From Liolophura sinensis (lineage: Eukaryota; Mollusca; Polyplacophora; Chitonida; Chitonidae), in the NCBI RefSeq assembly GCF_032854445.1, contig NW_027017992.1:62001-126000 (forward strand): a DNA stretch of 64,000 bases, in the 5' to 3' direction. Made by a program: the position numbers and the translations under genes. Shown here piece by piece: positions 1 to 11,915 of this stretch (positions are counted from its first letter, which is position 1; each line of letters opens with the position of its first letter). The notes below the pieces were generated by a model, which saw only the letters and a list, made by a program, of their open reading frames with translations, was not told where the DNA came from and searched no databases.

Positions 1-105
1 TACCTTGTGTTTTTTATGTACAAATGGTCTGGTTTTTCTACACGTAGATAAAGACATTGAGATTGTCTTAGACTTAGAAGTAAGACAATTGCTGGGTGAG
101 TTAAA

Positions 106-118
106 TGGGCTTAGCCCA
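106..118. repeat. Inverted repeat TGGGCT-T-AGCCCA (reference copy)
   Basis: Six-base arms flank a single base. Other classes have TGGGC-TTG-GCCCA with five-base arms, so an inverted repeat is kept at this position despite substitutions in the centre. The class A form AAATAGGCTTGGCCC weakens the left arm, as do GAGCTTGG and TTGGCTTAGCCC in other classes. It is too short to call a terminator or structured RNA. Confidence 0.4.
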
Positions 119-496
119 AAGATTTGACGTCTTCTGGGCTACCGAAGGGCACATAACTTATAGTCAAAAGTTGAATATAGTAATGACCAGTCGCGATTGT
201 ACAGAGTACAGTGTAGCCGATTTCAATTAACAAAAGGACCAGGAAAAATGCAAAAGTGGAAAAACTGTTCCAGTGCTGCTGATAAGAGGCTAATCCGACG
301 TATTTTGTGACGAGAAATCGAATGGTGCAAACCGCGTTGCTCTCCAACCAATACTTTTGGCTGTAGCGACAATTGAATGATCATTTATGTCATAATCACG
401 TGCCCAGCAACGTCTCTTACTCCATGGAAACCAGGGAAATTTGCAATTTTTTAACAGCTGCCGATGCCTGGCTCAATTCCGCATCTTTTGGCACCT

Positions 497-503
497 TATA
501 AAT
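497..503 (+). promoter_or_regulatory. TATA-box-like TATAAAT, class-dependent (weak)
   Basis: CCTTATAAATGTGGG matches a TATA-box core. It is present only in some classes; at the same position others have ACTGAA (for example 3792-3797), ATTCAT (4341-4346), GTAAAT or ATAATT. No initiator, coding frame or recognised transcript downstream supports promoter function. It is listed because the motif is present or absent by class, which would matter if the array is transcribed. Confidence 0.15.
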
Positions 504-2194
504 GTGGGTCAGTGTTCAGTTGTACTTTTTACAGCAGACTGTATCAAGTACCTTGTGTTTTTCACGTAGAAATGGTGTGGTTTTTCTACACGTAGATAAA
601 GACATTGAGATTGTCTTGCACTTAGAAGTAAGGCAATTGCTGGGTGAGTTAAATGGGCTTGGCCCAAAGATTTGACGTCTTCTGGGCTACCGAAGGGCAC
701 ATAACTTATAGTTAAAAGTTGAATATAGTAATAACCAGTCGCGATTGTACAGAGTACAGTGTAGCCGATTTCAATAAACAAAAAGACCAGGTAAAAATGC
801 AAAAGTGGAAAAACTGTTCCAGTGCTACTAGTAAGAGACTAATCCGACGTATTTTGTGGCGAGAAATCGAATGGTGCAAACCGCGTTGCTCTCTGACCAA
901 TACTTTTGGCTGTAGAGACAATTCAATGATCATTTATGTCATAATCACGTGCCCAGTAACGGCTCTTACTCCATGGAAACCAGGGATATTTGCAATTTTT
1001 TAACAGTTGCCGATGCCTGGCCCAATTCCGCATCTTTTGGCACCTTATAAATGTGGGTCAGTGTTCAGTTGTACTTTTTACAGCAGACTGTATCAAGTAC
1101 CTTGTGTTTTTCATGTACAAATGGTCTGGTTTTTCTACACGTAGATAAAGACATTGAGATTGTCTTGCACTTAGAAGTAAGACAATTGCTGGGTGAGTTA
1201 AATGGGCTTAGCCCAAAGATTTGACGTCTTCTGGGCTACCGAAGGGCACATAACTTATAGTCAAAAGTTGAATATAGTAATGACCAGTCGCGATTGTACA
1301 GAGTACAGTGTAGCCGATTTCAATTAACAAAAGGACCAGGAAAAATGCAAAAGTGGAAAAACTGTTCCAGTGCTGCTGATAAGAGGCTAATCCGACGTAT
1401 TTTGTGACGAGAAATCGAATGGTGCAAACCGCGTTGCTCTCCAACCAATACTTTTGGCTGTAGCGACAATTGAATGATCATTTATGTCATAATCACGTGC
1501 CCAGCAACGTCTCTTACTCCATGGAAACCAGGGAAATTTGCAATTTTTTAACAGCTGCCGATGCCTGGCTCAATTCCGCATCTTTTGGCACCTTATAAAT
1601 GTGGGTCAGTGTTCAGTTGTACTTTTTACAGCAGACTGTATCAAGTACCTTGTGTTTTTCACGTAGAAATGGTGTGGTTTTTCTACACGTAGATAAAGAC
1701 ATTGAGATTGTCTTGCACTTAGAAGTAAGGCAATTGCTGGGTGAGTTAAATGGGCTTGGCCCAAAGATTTGACGTCTTCTGGGCTACCGAAGGGCACATA
1801 ACTTATAGTTAAAAGTTGAATATAGTAATAACCAGTCGCGATTGTACAGAGTACAGTGTAGCCGATTTCAATAAACAAAAAGACCAGGTAAAAATGCAAA
1901 AGTGGAAAAACTGTTCCAGTGCTACTAGTAAGAGACTAATCCGACGTATTTTGTGGCGAGAAATCGAATGGTGCAAACCGCGTTGCTCTCTGACCAATAC
2001 TTTTGGCTGTAGAGACAATTCAATGATCATTTATGTCATAATCACGTGCCCAGTAACGGCTCTTACTCCATGGAAACCAGGGATATTTGCAATTTTTTAA
2101 CAACTGCCGATGCCTGGCCCAATTCCGCATCTTTTGGCACCTTATAAATGTGGGTCAGTGTTTAGTTGTACTTTTTACAGCAGACTGTATCAAG

Positions 2195-3842
2195 TACCTT
2201 GTGTTTTTCATGTACAAATGGTGTGGTTTTTCTACACGTAGATAAAGACATTGAGATTGTCTTGGACTTAGAAATAAGACAATTGCTGGGTGAGTTAAAT
2301 GGGCTTAGCCCAAAGATTTGACGTCTTCTGGGCTACCGAAGGGCACATAACTTATAGTCAAAAGTTGAATATAGTAATGACCAGTCGCGATTGTACAGAG
2401 TACAGTGTAGCCGATTTCAATTAACAAAAAGACCAGGTAAAAATGCAAAAGTGGAAAAACTGTTCCAGTGCTACTAGTAAGAGACTAATCCGACGTATTT
2501 TGTGGCGAGAAATCGAATGGTGCAAACCGCGTTGCTCTCTGACCAATACTTTTGGCTGTAGAGACAATTGAATGATCATTGATGTCATAATCACGTGCCC
2601 AGTAACGGCTCTTACTCCATGGAAACCAGGGATATTTGCAATTTTTTAACAGCTGCCGATGCCTGGCCCAATTCCGCATCTTTTGGCACCTTATAAATGT
2701 GGGTCAGTGTTCAGTTGTACTTTATACAGCAGACTGTATCAAGTACCTTGTGTTTTTTATGTACAAATGGTCTGGTTTTTCTACACGTAGATAAAGACAT
2801 TGAGATTGTCTTAGACTTAGAAGTAAGACAATTGCTGGGTGAGTTAAATGGGCTTAGCCCAAAGATTTGACGTCTTCTGGGCTACCGAAGGGCACATAAC
2901 TTATAGTCAAAAGTTGAATATAGTAATGACCAGTCGCGATTGTACAGAGTACAGTGTAGCCGATTTCAATTAACAAAAAGACCAGGTAAAACTGCAAAAG
3001 TGGAAAAACTGTTCCAGTGCTACTGGTAAGAGGCTAATCCGACGTATTTTGTGACGAGAAATCGAATGGTGCAAACCGCGTTGCTCTCTGACCAATACTT
3101 TTGGCTGTAGAGACAATTCAATGATCATTTATGTCATAATCACGTGCCCAGTAACGGCTCTTACTCCATGGAAACAAGGGATATTTGCAATTTTTTAACA
3201 GCTGCCGATGCCTGGCCCAATTCCGCATCTTTTGGCACCTTATAAATGTGGGTCAGTGTTCAGTTGTACTTTATACAGCACACTGTATCAAGTACCTTGT
3301 GTTTTTTTATGTACAAATGGTCTGGTTTTTCTACACGTAGATAAAGACATTGAGATTGTCTTAGACTTAGAAGTAAGACAATTGCTGGGTGAGTTAAATG
3401 GGCTTAGCCCAAAGATTTGACGTCTTCTGGGCTACCGAAGGGCACATAACTTATAGTTAAAAGTTGAACATAGTAATGACCAGTCGCGATTGTACAGAGT
3501 ACAGTGTAGCCGATTTCAATTAACAAAAAGACCAGGCAAAAATGCAAAAGTGGAAAAAATGTTCCAGTGCTGCTAATAAGAGGCTAATCCGACGTATTTT
3601 GTGACGAGAAATCGAATGGTGCAAACCGCGTTGCTCTCCAACCAATACTTTTGGCTGTAGCGACAATTGAATGATCATTTATGTCATAATCACGTGCCCA
3701 GCAACGTCTCTTACTGCATGGAAACCAGGGAAATTTGCAATTTTTTAACAGCTGCCGATGCCTGGCTCAATTCCGCATCTTTTGGCACCTTACTGAAGTG
3801 GGTCAGTGTTCAGTTGTACTTTTTACAGCAGACTGTATCAAG
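2195..3842 (+). repeat. Three-unit lead-in block ending in class J
   Basis: Units at 2195, 2744 and 3293 form an ordered trio that recurs before class A units elsewhere (26348-27992; probably 41164-42813). The second unit carries AAAACTGCAAAAG and GCTACTGGTAAG. The third carries the J marker GTTGAACATAG at about 3464. A J-class unit is followed by an A-class unit in all nine cases in the window. Confidence 0.65.
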
Positions 3843-6800
3843 TACCTTGTGTTTTTCACGTACAAATGGTCTGGTTTTTCTACACGTAGACAAAGACATT
3901 GAGATTGTCTTGCACTTAGAAGTAAGACAATTGCTGGGTGAGTTAAATAGGCTTGGCCCAAAGATTTGTCGTCTTCTGGGCTACCGAAGGGCACATAACT
4001 TATAGTCAAAAGTTGAATATAGTAATGACCAGTCGCGATTGTACAGAGTACAGTGTAGCCGATTTCAATTAACAAAACACCCAGGCAAAAATGCAAAAGT
4101 GGAAAAACTGTTCCAGTGCTGCTGGTAAGAGGCTAATCCGACGTATTTTGTGACGAGAAATCGAAAGGTGCAATCCGCGTTGCTCTCCGACCAATACTTT
4201 TGGCTGTAGCGACAATTGAATGATCATTGATGTCATAATCACGTGCCCAGCAACGGCTCTTACTCCATGGAAACCAGGGATATTTGCAATTTTTTAACAG
4301 CTGCCGATGCCTGGCCCAATTCCGCATCTTTAGGCACCTTATTCATGTGGGTCTGTGTTCAGTTGAACTTTTTACAGCAGACTGTATCAAGTACCTTGTT
4401 TTTTTTATGTACAAATGGTCTGGTTTTTCTACACGTAGATAAAGACATTGAGATTGTCTTGGACTTAGAAGTAAGACAATTGCTGGGTGAGTTAAATGGG
4501 CTTAGCCCAAAGATTTCAGGTCTTCTGGGCTACCGAAGGGCACATAACTTATAGTCAAAAGTTGAATATAGTAATGACCAGTCGCGATTGTACAGAGTAC
4601 AGTGTAGCCGATTTCAATTAACAAAACACCAGGCAAAAATGCAAAAGTGGAAAAAATGTTCCAGTGCAACTAGTAAGAGGCTAATCCGACGTATTTTGTG
4701 ACGAGAAATCGAATGGTGCAATCCGCGTTGCTCTCCGACCAATACTTTTGGCTGTAGCGACAATTGAATGATCATTGATGTCATAATCACGTGCGTAGCA
4801 GCGACTCTTACTCCATGGAAACCAGGAAAATTTGCAATTTTTTAACAACTGCCGATGCCTGGCCCAATTCCGCATCTTTAGGCACCTTATAAATGTGGGT
4901 CAGTGTTTAGTTGTACTTTTTACAGCAGACTGTATCAAGTACCTTGTGTTTTTCATGTACAAATGGTGTGGTTTTTCTACACGTAGATAAAGACATTGAG
5001 ATTGTCTTAGACTTAGAAATAAGACAATTGCTGGGTGAGTTAAATGGGCTTGGCCCAAAGATTTGTCGTCTTCTGGGCTACCGAAGGGCACATAACTTAT
5101 AGTCAAAAGTTGAATATAGTAATGACCAGTCGCGATTGTACAGAGTACAGTGTAGCCGATTTCAATTAACAAAACACCAGGCAAAAATGCAAAAGTGGAA
5201 AAACTGTTCCAGTGCTGCTGGTAAGAGGCTAATCCGACGTATTTTGTGACGAGAAATCGAATGGTGCAAACCGCGTTGCTCTCCGACCAATATTTTTGGC
5301 TGTAGCGACAATTGAATGATCATTGATGTCATAATCACGTGCCCAGCAACGGCTCTTACTCCATGGAAACCAGGGATATTTGCAATTTTTTAACAGCTGC
5401 CGATGCCTGGCCCAATTCCGCATCTTTTGGTACCTTACTGAAGTGGGTCAGTGTTCAGTTGTACTTTTTACAGCAGACTGTATCAAGTACCTTGTGTTTT
5501 TCACGTACAAATGGTCTGGTTTTTCTACACGTAGATAAAGACATTGAGATTGTCTTGCACTTAGAAGTAAGGCAATTGCTGGGTGAGTTAAATGGGCTTA
5601 GCCCAAAGATTTGACGTCTTCTGGGCTACCGAAGGGCACATAACTTATAGTCAAAAGTTGAATATAGTAATGACCAGTCGCGATTGTACAGAGTACAGTG
5701 TAGCCGATTTCAATTAACAAAAAGACCAGGTAAAAATGCAAAAGTGGAAAAACTGTTCCAGTGCTGCTGGTAAGAGGCTAATCCGACGTATTTTGTGACG
5801 AGAAATCGAATGGTGCAAACCGCGTTGCTCTCTGACCAATACTTTTGGCTGTAGAGACAATTGAATTATCATTGATGTCATAATCACGTGCCCAGCAACG
5901 TCTCTTACTCCATGGAAACCAGGAAAATTTGCAATTTTTTAACAACTGCCGATGCCTGGCCCAATTCCGCATCTTTTGGCACCTTATAAATGTGGGTCAG
6001 TGTTTAGTTGTACTTTTTACAGCAGACTGTATCAAGTACCTTGTGTTTTTCATGTACAAATGGTGTGGTTTTTCTACACGTAGATAAAGACATTGAGATT
6101 GTCTTGGACATAGAAATAAGACAATTGCTGGGTGAGTTAAATGGGCTTGGCCCAAAGATTTCAGGTCTTCTGGGCTACCGAAGGGCACATAACTTATAGT
6201 CAAAAGTTGAATATAGTAATGACCAGTCGCGATTGTACAGAGTACAGTGTAGCCGATTTCAATTAACAAAAAGACCAGGTAAAAATGCAAAAGTGGAAAA
6301 AACTGTTCCAGTGCTACTAGTAAGAGGCTAATCCGACGTAATTTGTGACGAGAAATCGAATGGTGCAATCCGCGTTGCTCTCCGACCAATACTTTTGGCT
6401 GTAGCGACAATTGAATGATCATTTATGTCATAATCACGTGCGTAGCAACGGCTCTTACTCCATGGAAACCAGGAAAATTAGCAATTTTTTAACAACTGCC
6501 GATGCCTGGCCCAATTCCGCATCTTTTGGCACCTTATAAATGTGGGTCAGTGTTAAGTTGTACTTTTTACAGCAGACTGTATCAAGTACCTTGTGTTTTT
6601 CATGTACAAATGGTGTGGTTTTTCTACACGTAGATAAAGACATTGAGATTGTCTTGCACTTAGAAATAAGCCAATTGCTGGGTGAGTTAAATGGGCTTGG
6701 CCCAAAGATTTCAGGTCTTCTGGGCTACCAAAGGGCACATAACTTATAGTCAAAAGTTGAATATAGTAATAACCAGTCGCGATTGTACAGAGTACAGTGT

Positions 6801-9332
6801 AGCCAATTTCAATTAACAAAAAGACCAGGTAAAAATGCAAAAGTGGAAAAACTGTTCCAGTGCTACTAGTAAGAGGCTAATCCGACGTATTTTGTGGCGA
6901 GAAATCGAATGGTGCAAACCGCGTTGCCCTCTGACCAATACTTTTGGCTGTAGAGACAATTCAATGATCATTTATGTCATAATCACGTGCCCAGTAACGG
7001 CTCTTACTCCATGGAAACCAGGGATATTTGCAATTTTTTAACAGTTGCCTATGCCTGGCCCAATTCCGCATTTTTTGGCACCTTATAAATGTGGGTCAGT
7101 GTTCAGTTGTACTTTTTACAGCAGACTGTATCAAGTACCTTGTGTTTTTCATGTACAAATGGTCTGGTTTTTCTACACGTAGATAAAGACATTGAGATTG
7201 TCTTGGACTTAGAAGTAAGACAATTGCTGGGTGAGTTAAATTGGCTTAGCCCAAAGATTTGACGTCTTCTGGGCTACCGAAGGGCAGATAACTTATAGTC
7301 AAAAGTTGAATATAGTAATGACCAGTCGCGATTGTACAGAGTACAGTGTAGCCGATTTCAATTAACAAAAAGACCAGGTAAAAATGCAAAAGTGGAAAAA
7401 CTGTTCCAGTGCTGCTGGTAAGAGGCTAATCCGACGTATTTTGTGACGAGAAATCGAATGGTGCAAACCGCGTTGCTCTCTGACCAATACTTTTGGCTGT
7501 AGAGACAATTGAATGATCATTGATGTCATAATCACGTGCCCAGCAACGTCTCTTACTCCATGGAAACCAGGAAAATTTGCAATTTTTTAACAACTGCCGA
7601 TGCCTGGCCCAATTCCGCATCTTTTGGCACCTTATAAATGTGGGTCAGTGTTTAGTTGTACTTTTTACAGCAGACTGTATCAAGTACCTTGTGTTTTTCA
7701 TGTACAAATGGTCTGGTTTTTCTACACGTAGATAAAGACATTGAGATTGTCTTGGACTTAGAAATAAGACAATTGCTGGGTGAGTTAAATGGGCTTGGCC
7801 CAAAGATTTCAGGTCTTCTGGGCTACCGAAGGGCACATAACTTATAGTCAAAAGTTGAATATAGTAATGACCAGTCGCGATTGTACAGAGTACAGTGTAG
7901 CCGATTTCAATTAACAAAACACCCAGGCAAAAATGCAAAAGTGGAAAAACTGTTCCAGTGCTGCTGGTAAGAGGCTAATCCGACGTATTTTGTGACGAGA
8001 AATCGAATGGTGCAAACCGCGTTGCTCTCCGACCAATACTTTTGGCTGTAGTGACAATTGAATGATCATTGATGTCATAATCACGTGCCCAGCAACTGCT
8101 CTTACTCCATGGAAACTAGGGATATTTGCAATTTTTTAACAGCTGCCGATGCTTGGCCCAATTCCGCATCTTTAGGCACCTTATTCATGTGGGTCTGTGG
8201 TCAGTTGTACTTTTTACAGCAGACTGTATCAAGTACCTTGTTTTTTTTATGTACAAATGGTCTGGTTTTTCTACACGTAGATAAAGACATTGAGATTGTC
8301 TTAGACTTAGAAGTAAGACAATTGCTGGGTGAGTTAAATGGGCTTGGCCCAAAGATTTGTCGTCTTCTGGGCTACCGAAGGGCACATAACTTATAGTCAA
8401 AAGTTGAATATAGTAATGACCAGTCGCGATTGTACAGAGTACAGTGTAGCCGATTTCAATTAACAAAAAGACCAGGTAAAAATGCAAAAGTGGAAAAACT
8501 GTTCCAGTGCTACTAGTAACAGGCTAATCCGACGTAATTTGTGACGAGAAATCGAATGGTGCAATCCGCGTTGCTCTCCGACCAATACTTTTGGCTGTAG
8601 TGACAATTGAATCATCATTTATGTCATAATCACGTGCGTAGCAACGGCTCTTACTCCATGGAAACCAGGAAAATTTGCAATTTTTTAACAACTGCCGATG
8701 CCTGGCCCAATTCCGCATCTTTTGGCACCTTGTAAATGTGGGTCAGTGTTTAGTTGTACTTTATACAGCAGACTGTATCAAGTACCTTGTGTTTTTTTAT
8801 GTACAAATGGTCTGGTTTTTCTACACGTAGATAAAGACATTGAGATTGTCTTAGACTTAGAAGTAAGACAATTGCTGGGTGAGTTAAATGGGCTTAGCCC
8901 AAAGATTTGACGTCTTCTGGGCTACCGAAGGGCACATAACTTATAGTTAAAAGTTGAACATAGTAATGACCAGTCGCGATTGTACAGAGTACAGTGTAGC
9001 CGATTTCAATTAACAAAAAGACCAGGCAAAAATGCAAAAGTGGAAAAACTGTTCCAGTGCTGCTAATAAGAGGCTAATCCGACGTATTTTGTGACGAGAA
9101 ATCGAATGGTGCAAACCGCGTTGCTCTCAAACCAATACTTTTGGCTGTAGCGACAATTGAATGATCATTTATGTCATAATCACGTGCGTAGCAACGTCTC
9201 TTACTGCATGGAAACCAGGGAAATTTGCAATTTTTTAACAGCTGCCGATGCCTGGCTCAATTCCGCATCTTTTGGCACCTTACTGAAGTGGGTCAGTGTT
9301 CAGTTGTACTTTTTACAGCAGACTGTATCAAG
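3843..9332 (+). repeat. Higher-order repeat copy 1, ten units A-B-C-D-E-F-G-H-I-J
   Basis: Ten units spanning 5490 bp form the most complete version of the HOR. Class markers: A has GTAGACAAAGAC and TTAAATAGGC. B has TTTTTTTTATG with GTGCAACTAG and GCAGCGACTC. D has CCAATATTTTTGGC. E carries CTTGGACATAG. F has ATAAGCCAATTGC and AGCCAATTTC. H has AAATAAGAC with ACACCCAGGC. I has a long T-run plus ACTAGTAAC. J has GTTGAACATAG. Units A-H correspond to those in copy 2 at a constant offset of 7686-7687 bp. The shared private E variant CTTGGACATAG (about 6105 and 13793) makes copies 1 and 2 sister copies. Confidence 0.75.
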
Positions 9333-9881
9333 TACCTTGTGTTTTTCACGTACAAATGGTGTGGTTTTTCTACACGTAGACAAAGACATTGAGATTGTCT
9401 TGCACTTAGAAGTAAGACAATTGCTGGGTGAGTTAAATAGGCTTGGCCCAAAGATTTGTCGTCTTCTGGGCTACCGAAGGGCACATAACTTATAGTCAAA
9501 AGTTGAATATAGTAATGACCAGTCGCGATTGTACAGAGTACAGTGTAGCCGATTTCAATTAACAAAACACCCAGGCAAAAATGCAAAAGTGGAAAAACTG
9601 TTCCAGTGCTGCTGGTAAGAGGCTAATCCGACGTATTTTGTGACGAGAAATCGAAAGGTGCAATCCGCGTTGCTCTCCGACCAATACTTTTGGCTGTAGA
9701 GACAATTGAATGATCATTGATGTCATAATCACGTGCCCAGCAACGTCTCTTACTCCATGGAAACCAGGAAAATTTGCAATTTTTTAACAACTGCCGATGC
9801 CTGGCCCAATTCCGCATCTTTTGGCACCTTATAAATGTGGGTCAGTGTTTAGTTGTACTTTTTACAGCAGACTGTATCAAG
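7685..9881 (+). repeat. Source four-unit block H-I-J-A of a 2197-bp duplication
   Basis: This four-unit segment matches 9882-12078 at a constant 2197-bp offset. It carries rare variants found in both copies: GAAACTAGG (about 8114), GATGCTTGGCCC (about 8148), ACTAGTAACAGG (about 8513) and GAATCATCATTT (about 8610). It overlaps the end of HOR copy 1. Which copy is the older cannot be told from the sequence alone. Confidence 0.75.
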
Positions 9882-11510
9882 TACCTTGTGTTTTTCATGT
9901 ACAAATGGTCTGGTTTTTCTACACGTAGATAAAGACATTGAGATTGTCTTGGACTTAGAAATAAGACAATTGCTGGGTGAGTTAAATGGGCTTGGCCCAA
10001 AGATTTCAGGTCTTCTGGGCTACCGAAGGGCACATAACTTATAGTCAAAAGTTGAATATAGTAATGACCAGTCGCGATTGTACAGAGTACAGTGTAGCCG
10101 ATTTCAATTAACAAAACACCCAGGCAAAAATGCAAAAGTGGAAAAACTGTTCCAGTGCTGCTGGTAAGAGGCTAATCCGACGTATTTTGTGACGAGAAAT
10201 CGAATGGTGCAAACCGCGTTGCTCTCCGACCAATACTTTTGGCTGTAGTGACAATTGAATGATCATTGATGTCATAATCACGTGCCCAGCAACTGCTCTT
10301 ACTCCATGGAAACTAGGGATATTTGCAATTTTTTAACAGCTGCCGATGCTTGGCCCAATTCCGCATCTTTAGGCACCTTATTCATGTGGGTCTGTGGTCA
10401 GTTGTACTTTTTACAGCAGACTGTATCAAGTACCTTGTTTTTTTTATGTACAAATGGTCTGGTTTTTCTACACGTAGATAAAGACATTGAGATTGTCTTA
10501 GACTTAGAAGTAAGACAATTGCTGGGTGAGTTAAATGGGCTTGGCCCAAAGATTTGTCGTCTTCTGGGCTACCGAAGGGCACATAACTTATAGTCAAAAG
10601 TTGAATATAGTAATGACCAGTCGCGATTGTACAGAGTACAGTGTAGCCGATTTCAATTAACAAAAAGACCAGGTAAAAATGCAAAAGTGGAAAAACTGTT
10701 CCAGTGCTACTAGTAACAGGCTAATCCGACGTAATTTGTGACGAGAAATCGAATGGTGCAATCCGCGTTGCTCTCCGACCAATACTTTTGGCTGTAGTGA
10801 CAATTGAATCATCATTTATGTCATAATCACGTGCGTAGCAACGGCTCTTACTCCATGGAAACCAGGAAAATTTGCAATTTTTTAACAACTGCCGATGCCT
10901 GGCCCAATTCCGCATCTTTTGGCACCTTGTAAATGTGGGTCAGTGTTTAGTTGTACTTTATACAGCAGACTGTATCAAGTACCTTGTGTTTTTTTATGTA
11001 CAAATGGTCTGGTTTTTCTACACGTAGATAAAGACATTGAGATTGTCTTAGACTTAGAAGTAAGACAATTGCTGGGTGAGTTAAATGGGCTTAGCCCAAA
11101 GATTTGACGTCTTCTGGGCTACCGAAGGGCACATAACTTATAGTTAAAAGTTGAACATAGTAATGACCAGTCGCGATTGTACAGAGTACAGTGTAGCCGA
11201 TTTCAATTAACAAAAAGACCAGGCAAAAATGCAAAAGTGGAAAAACTGTTCCAGTGCTGCTAATAAGAGGCTAATCCGACGTATTTTGTGACGAGAAATC
11301 GAATGGTGCAAACCGCGTTGCTCTCTGACCAATACTTTTGGCTGTAGCGACAATTGAATGATCATTTATGTCATAATCACGTGCGTAGCAACGTCTCTTA
11401 CTGCATGGAAACCAGGGAAATTTGCAATTTTTTAACAGCTGCCGATGCCTGGCTCAATTCCGCATCTTTTGGCACCTTACTGAAGTGGGTCAGTGTTCAG
11501 TTGTACTTTT

Positions 11511-11536
11511 TACAGCAGACTGTATCAAGTACCTTG
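11511..11536 (+). repeat. Conserved segment spanning the chosen unit junction
   Basis: The stretch TACAGCAGACTG-TATCAAGTACCTTG occurs once per unit and was used to index the array. Deviations are rare: ACAGCACACTG (about 3276), AGTATCTTG (27993), GCAGGACTG (about 36210 and 62567), AGTTACC (37311), ACAGCGGACTG (about 40597) and AGTCCCTTG (47207). The A/T state just upstream (TTTTTACAG or TTTATACAG) is class-specific. Confidence 0.6.
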
Positions 11537-11713
11537 TGTTTTTCACGTACAAATGGTGTGGTTTTTCTACACGTAGACAAAGACATTGAGATTGTCTTGC
11601 ACTTAGAAGTAAGACAATTGCTGGGTGAGTTAAATAGGCTTGGCCCAAAGATTTGTCGTCTTCTGGGCTACCGAAGGGCACATAACTTATAGTCAAAAGT
11701 TGAATATAGTAAT

Positions 11714-11755
11714 GACCAGTCGCGATTGTACAGAGTACAGTGTAGCCGATTTCAA
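11714..11755 (+). repeat. Most conserved core of the unit (42 bp, reference copy)
   Basis: This segment, from GACCAGTCGCGATTG through TACAGAGTACAGTG to GCCGATTTCAA, is almost invariant across all units, whereas flanking stretches vary by class. Exceptions are few: GATGACC reads GATAACC-type (AATAACC) in several classes, AGCCAATTTC in class F, and single changes at about 21626, 33121, 36961 and 48504. It contains the NruI site TCGCGA, kept in every unit I checked, and the short inverted repeat TGTA-CAGAG-TACA. Constraint by a DNA-binding protein is possible, but homogenisation alone could also explain it. Confidence 0.55.
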
Positions 11756-11905
11756 TTAACAAAACACCCAGGCAAAAATGCAAAAGTGGAAAAACTGTTC
11801 CAGTGCTGCTGGTAAGAGGCTAATCCGACGTATTTTGTGACGAGAAATCGAAAGGTGCAATCCGCGTTGCTCTCCGACCAATACTTTTGGCTGTAGCGAC
11901 AATTG

Positions 11906-11915
11906 AATGATCATT
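11906..11915. repeat. 10-bp perfect palindrome AATGATCATT (reference copy)
   Basis: AATGATCATT is its own reverse complement and recurs in most units, followed by either GATG or TATG according to class. Changes that break it are seen in a few units, such as GAATTATCATTG (about 5864, 13552) and GAATCATCATTT (about 8610, 10807). It sits beside CAATTG, itself a 6-bp palindrome. A role as a protein-binding site is speculative. Confidence 0.5.

Larger units (their letters stand above)
72..2102 (+). repeat. Two-unit tandem duplication (dimer HOR)
   Basis: Positions 72-1005 and 1169-2102 (offset 1097 bp) look identical by eye. They share otherwise rare states such as TTCACGTAGAAATGG, GCTGATAAGAGG with CTCCAACC, and GTAAGAGACTAATCC. 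Identity breaks upstream, where the first copy has CTTAGAC and the second CTTGCAC. It breaks downstream at 1006-1007 against 2103-2104 (CAGTTGCC versus CAACTGCC). The near-perfect match over two units, compared with several differences between adjacent units, indicates a recent local duplication of a dimer. Confidence 0.8.

Noticed and set aside
1362-1420. Hammerhead ribozyme, known from some satellites of about 300-500 bp
   Set aside because: GCTGATAAGAGG followed by GACGAGAAATCG in some units vaguely resembles the ribozyme core, but the required CTGANGA is absent. Most units have CTGGTAAG, and the reverse strand has no matching core either.
11354-11692. Recurrent 103-112-codon forward frames, with relatives of 60-125 codons in other units, as a repeated gene
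   Set aside because: They recur only because the unit recurs, overlap equally long reverse frames, change length with single class-specific variants, and show no domain, signal or family I recognise. Random sequence of this composition readily gives one such frame per 549 bp.
11490-11783. Recurrent 91-146-codon reverse-strand frames with a hydrophobic start, as a membrane protein family
   Set aside because: Same reasons: antisense to the forward frames, frequently shifted by one-base indels, no recognisable motif, and no sign of codon-level constraint.
11853-11870. RNA polymerase III B-box on the reverse strand (ATTCGATTTC-like), suggesting a tRNA-derived repeat
   Set aside because: It matches only about seven of nine consensus positions, with no A-box at a suitable distance and no cloverleaf potential. 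5S and U6 signatures are also absent.
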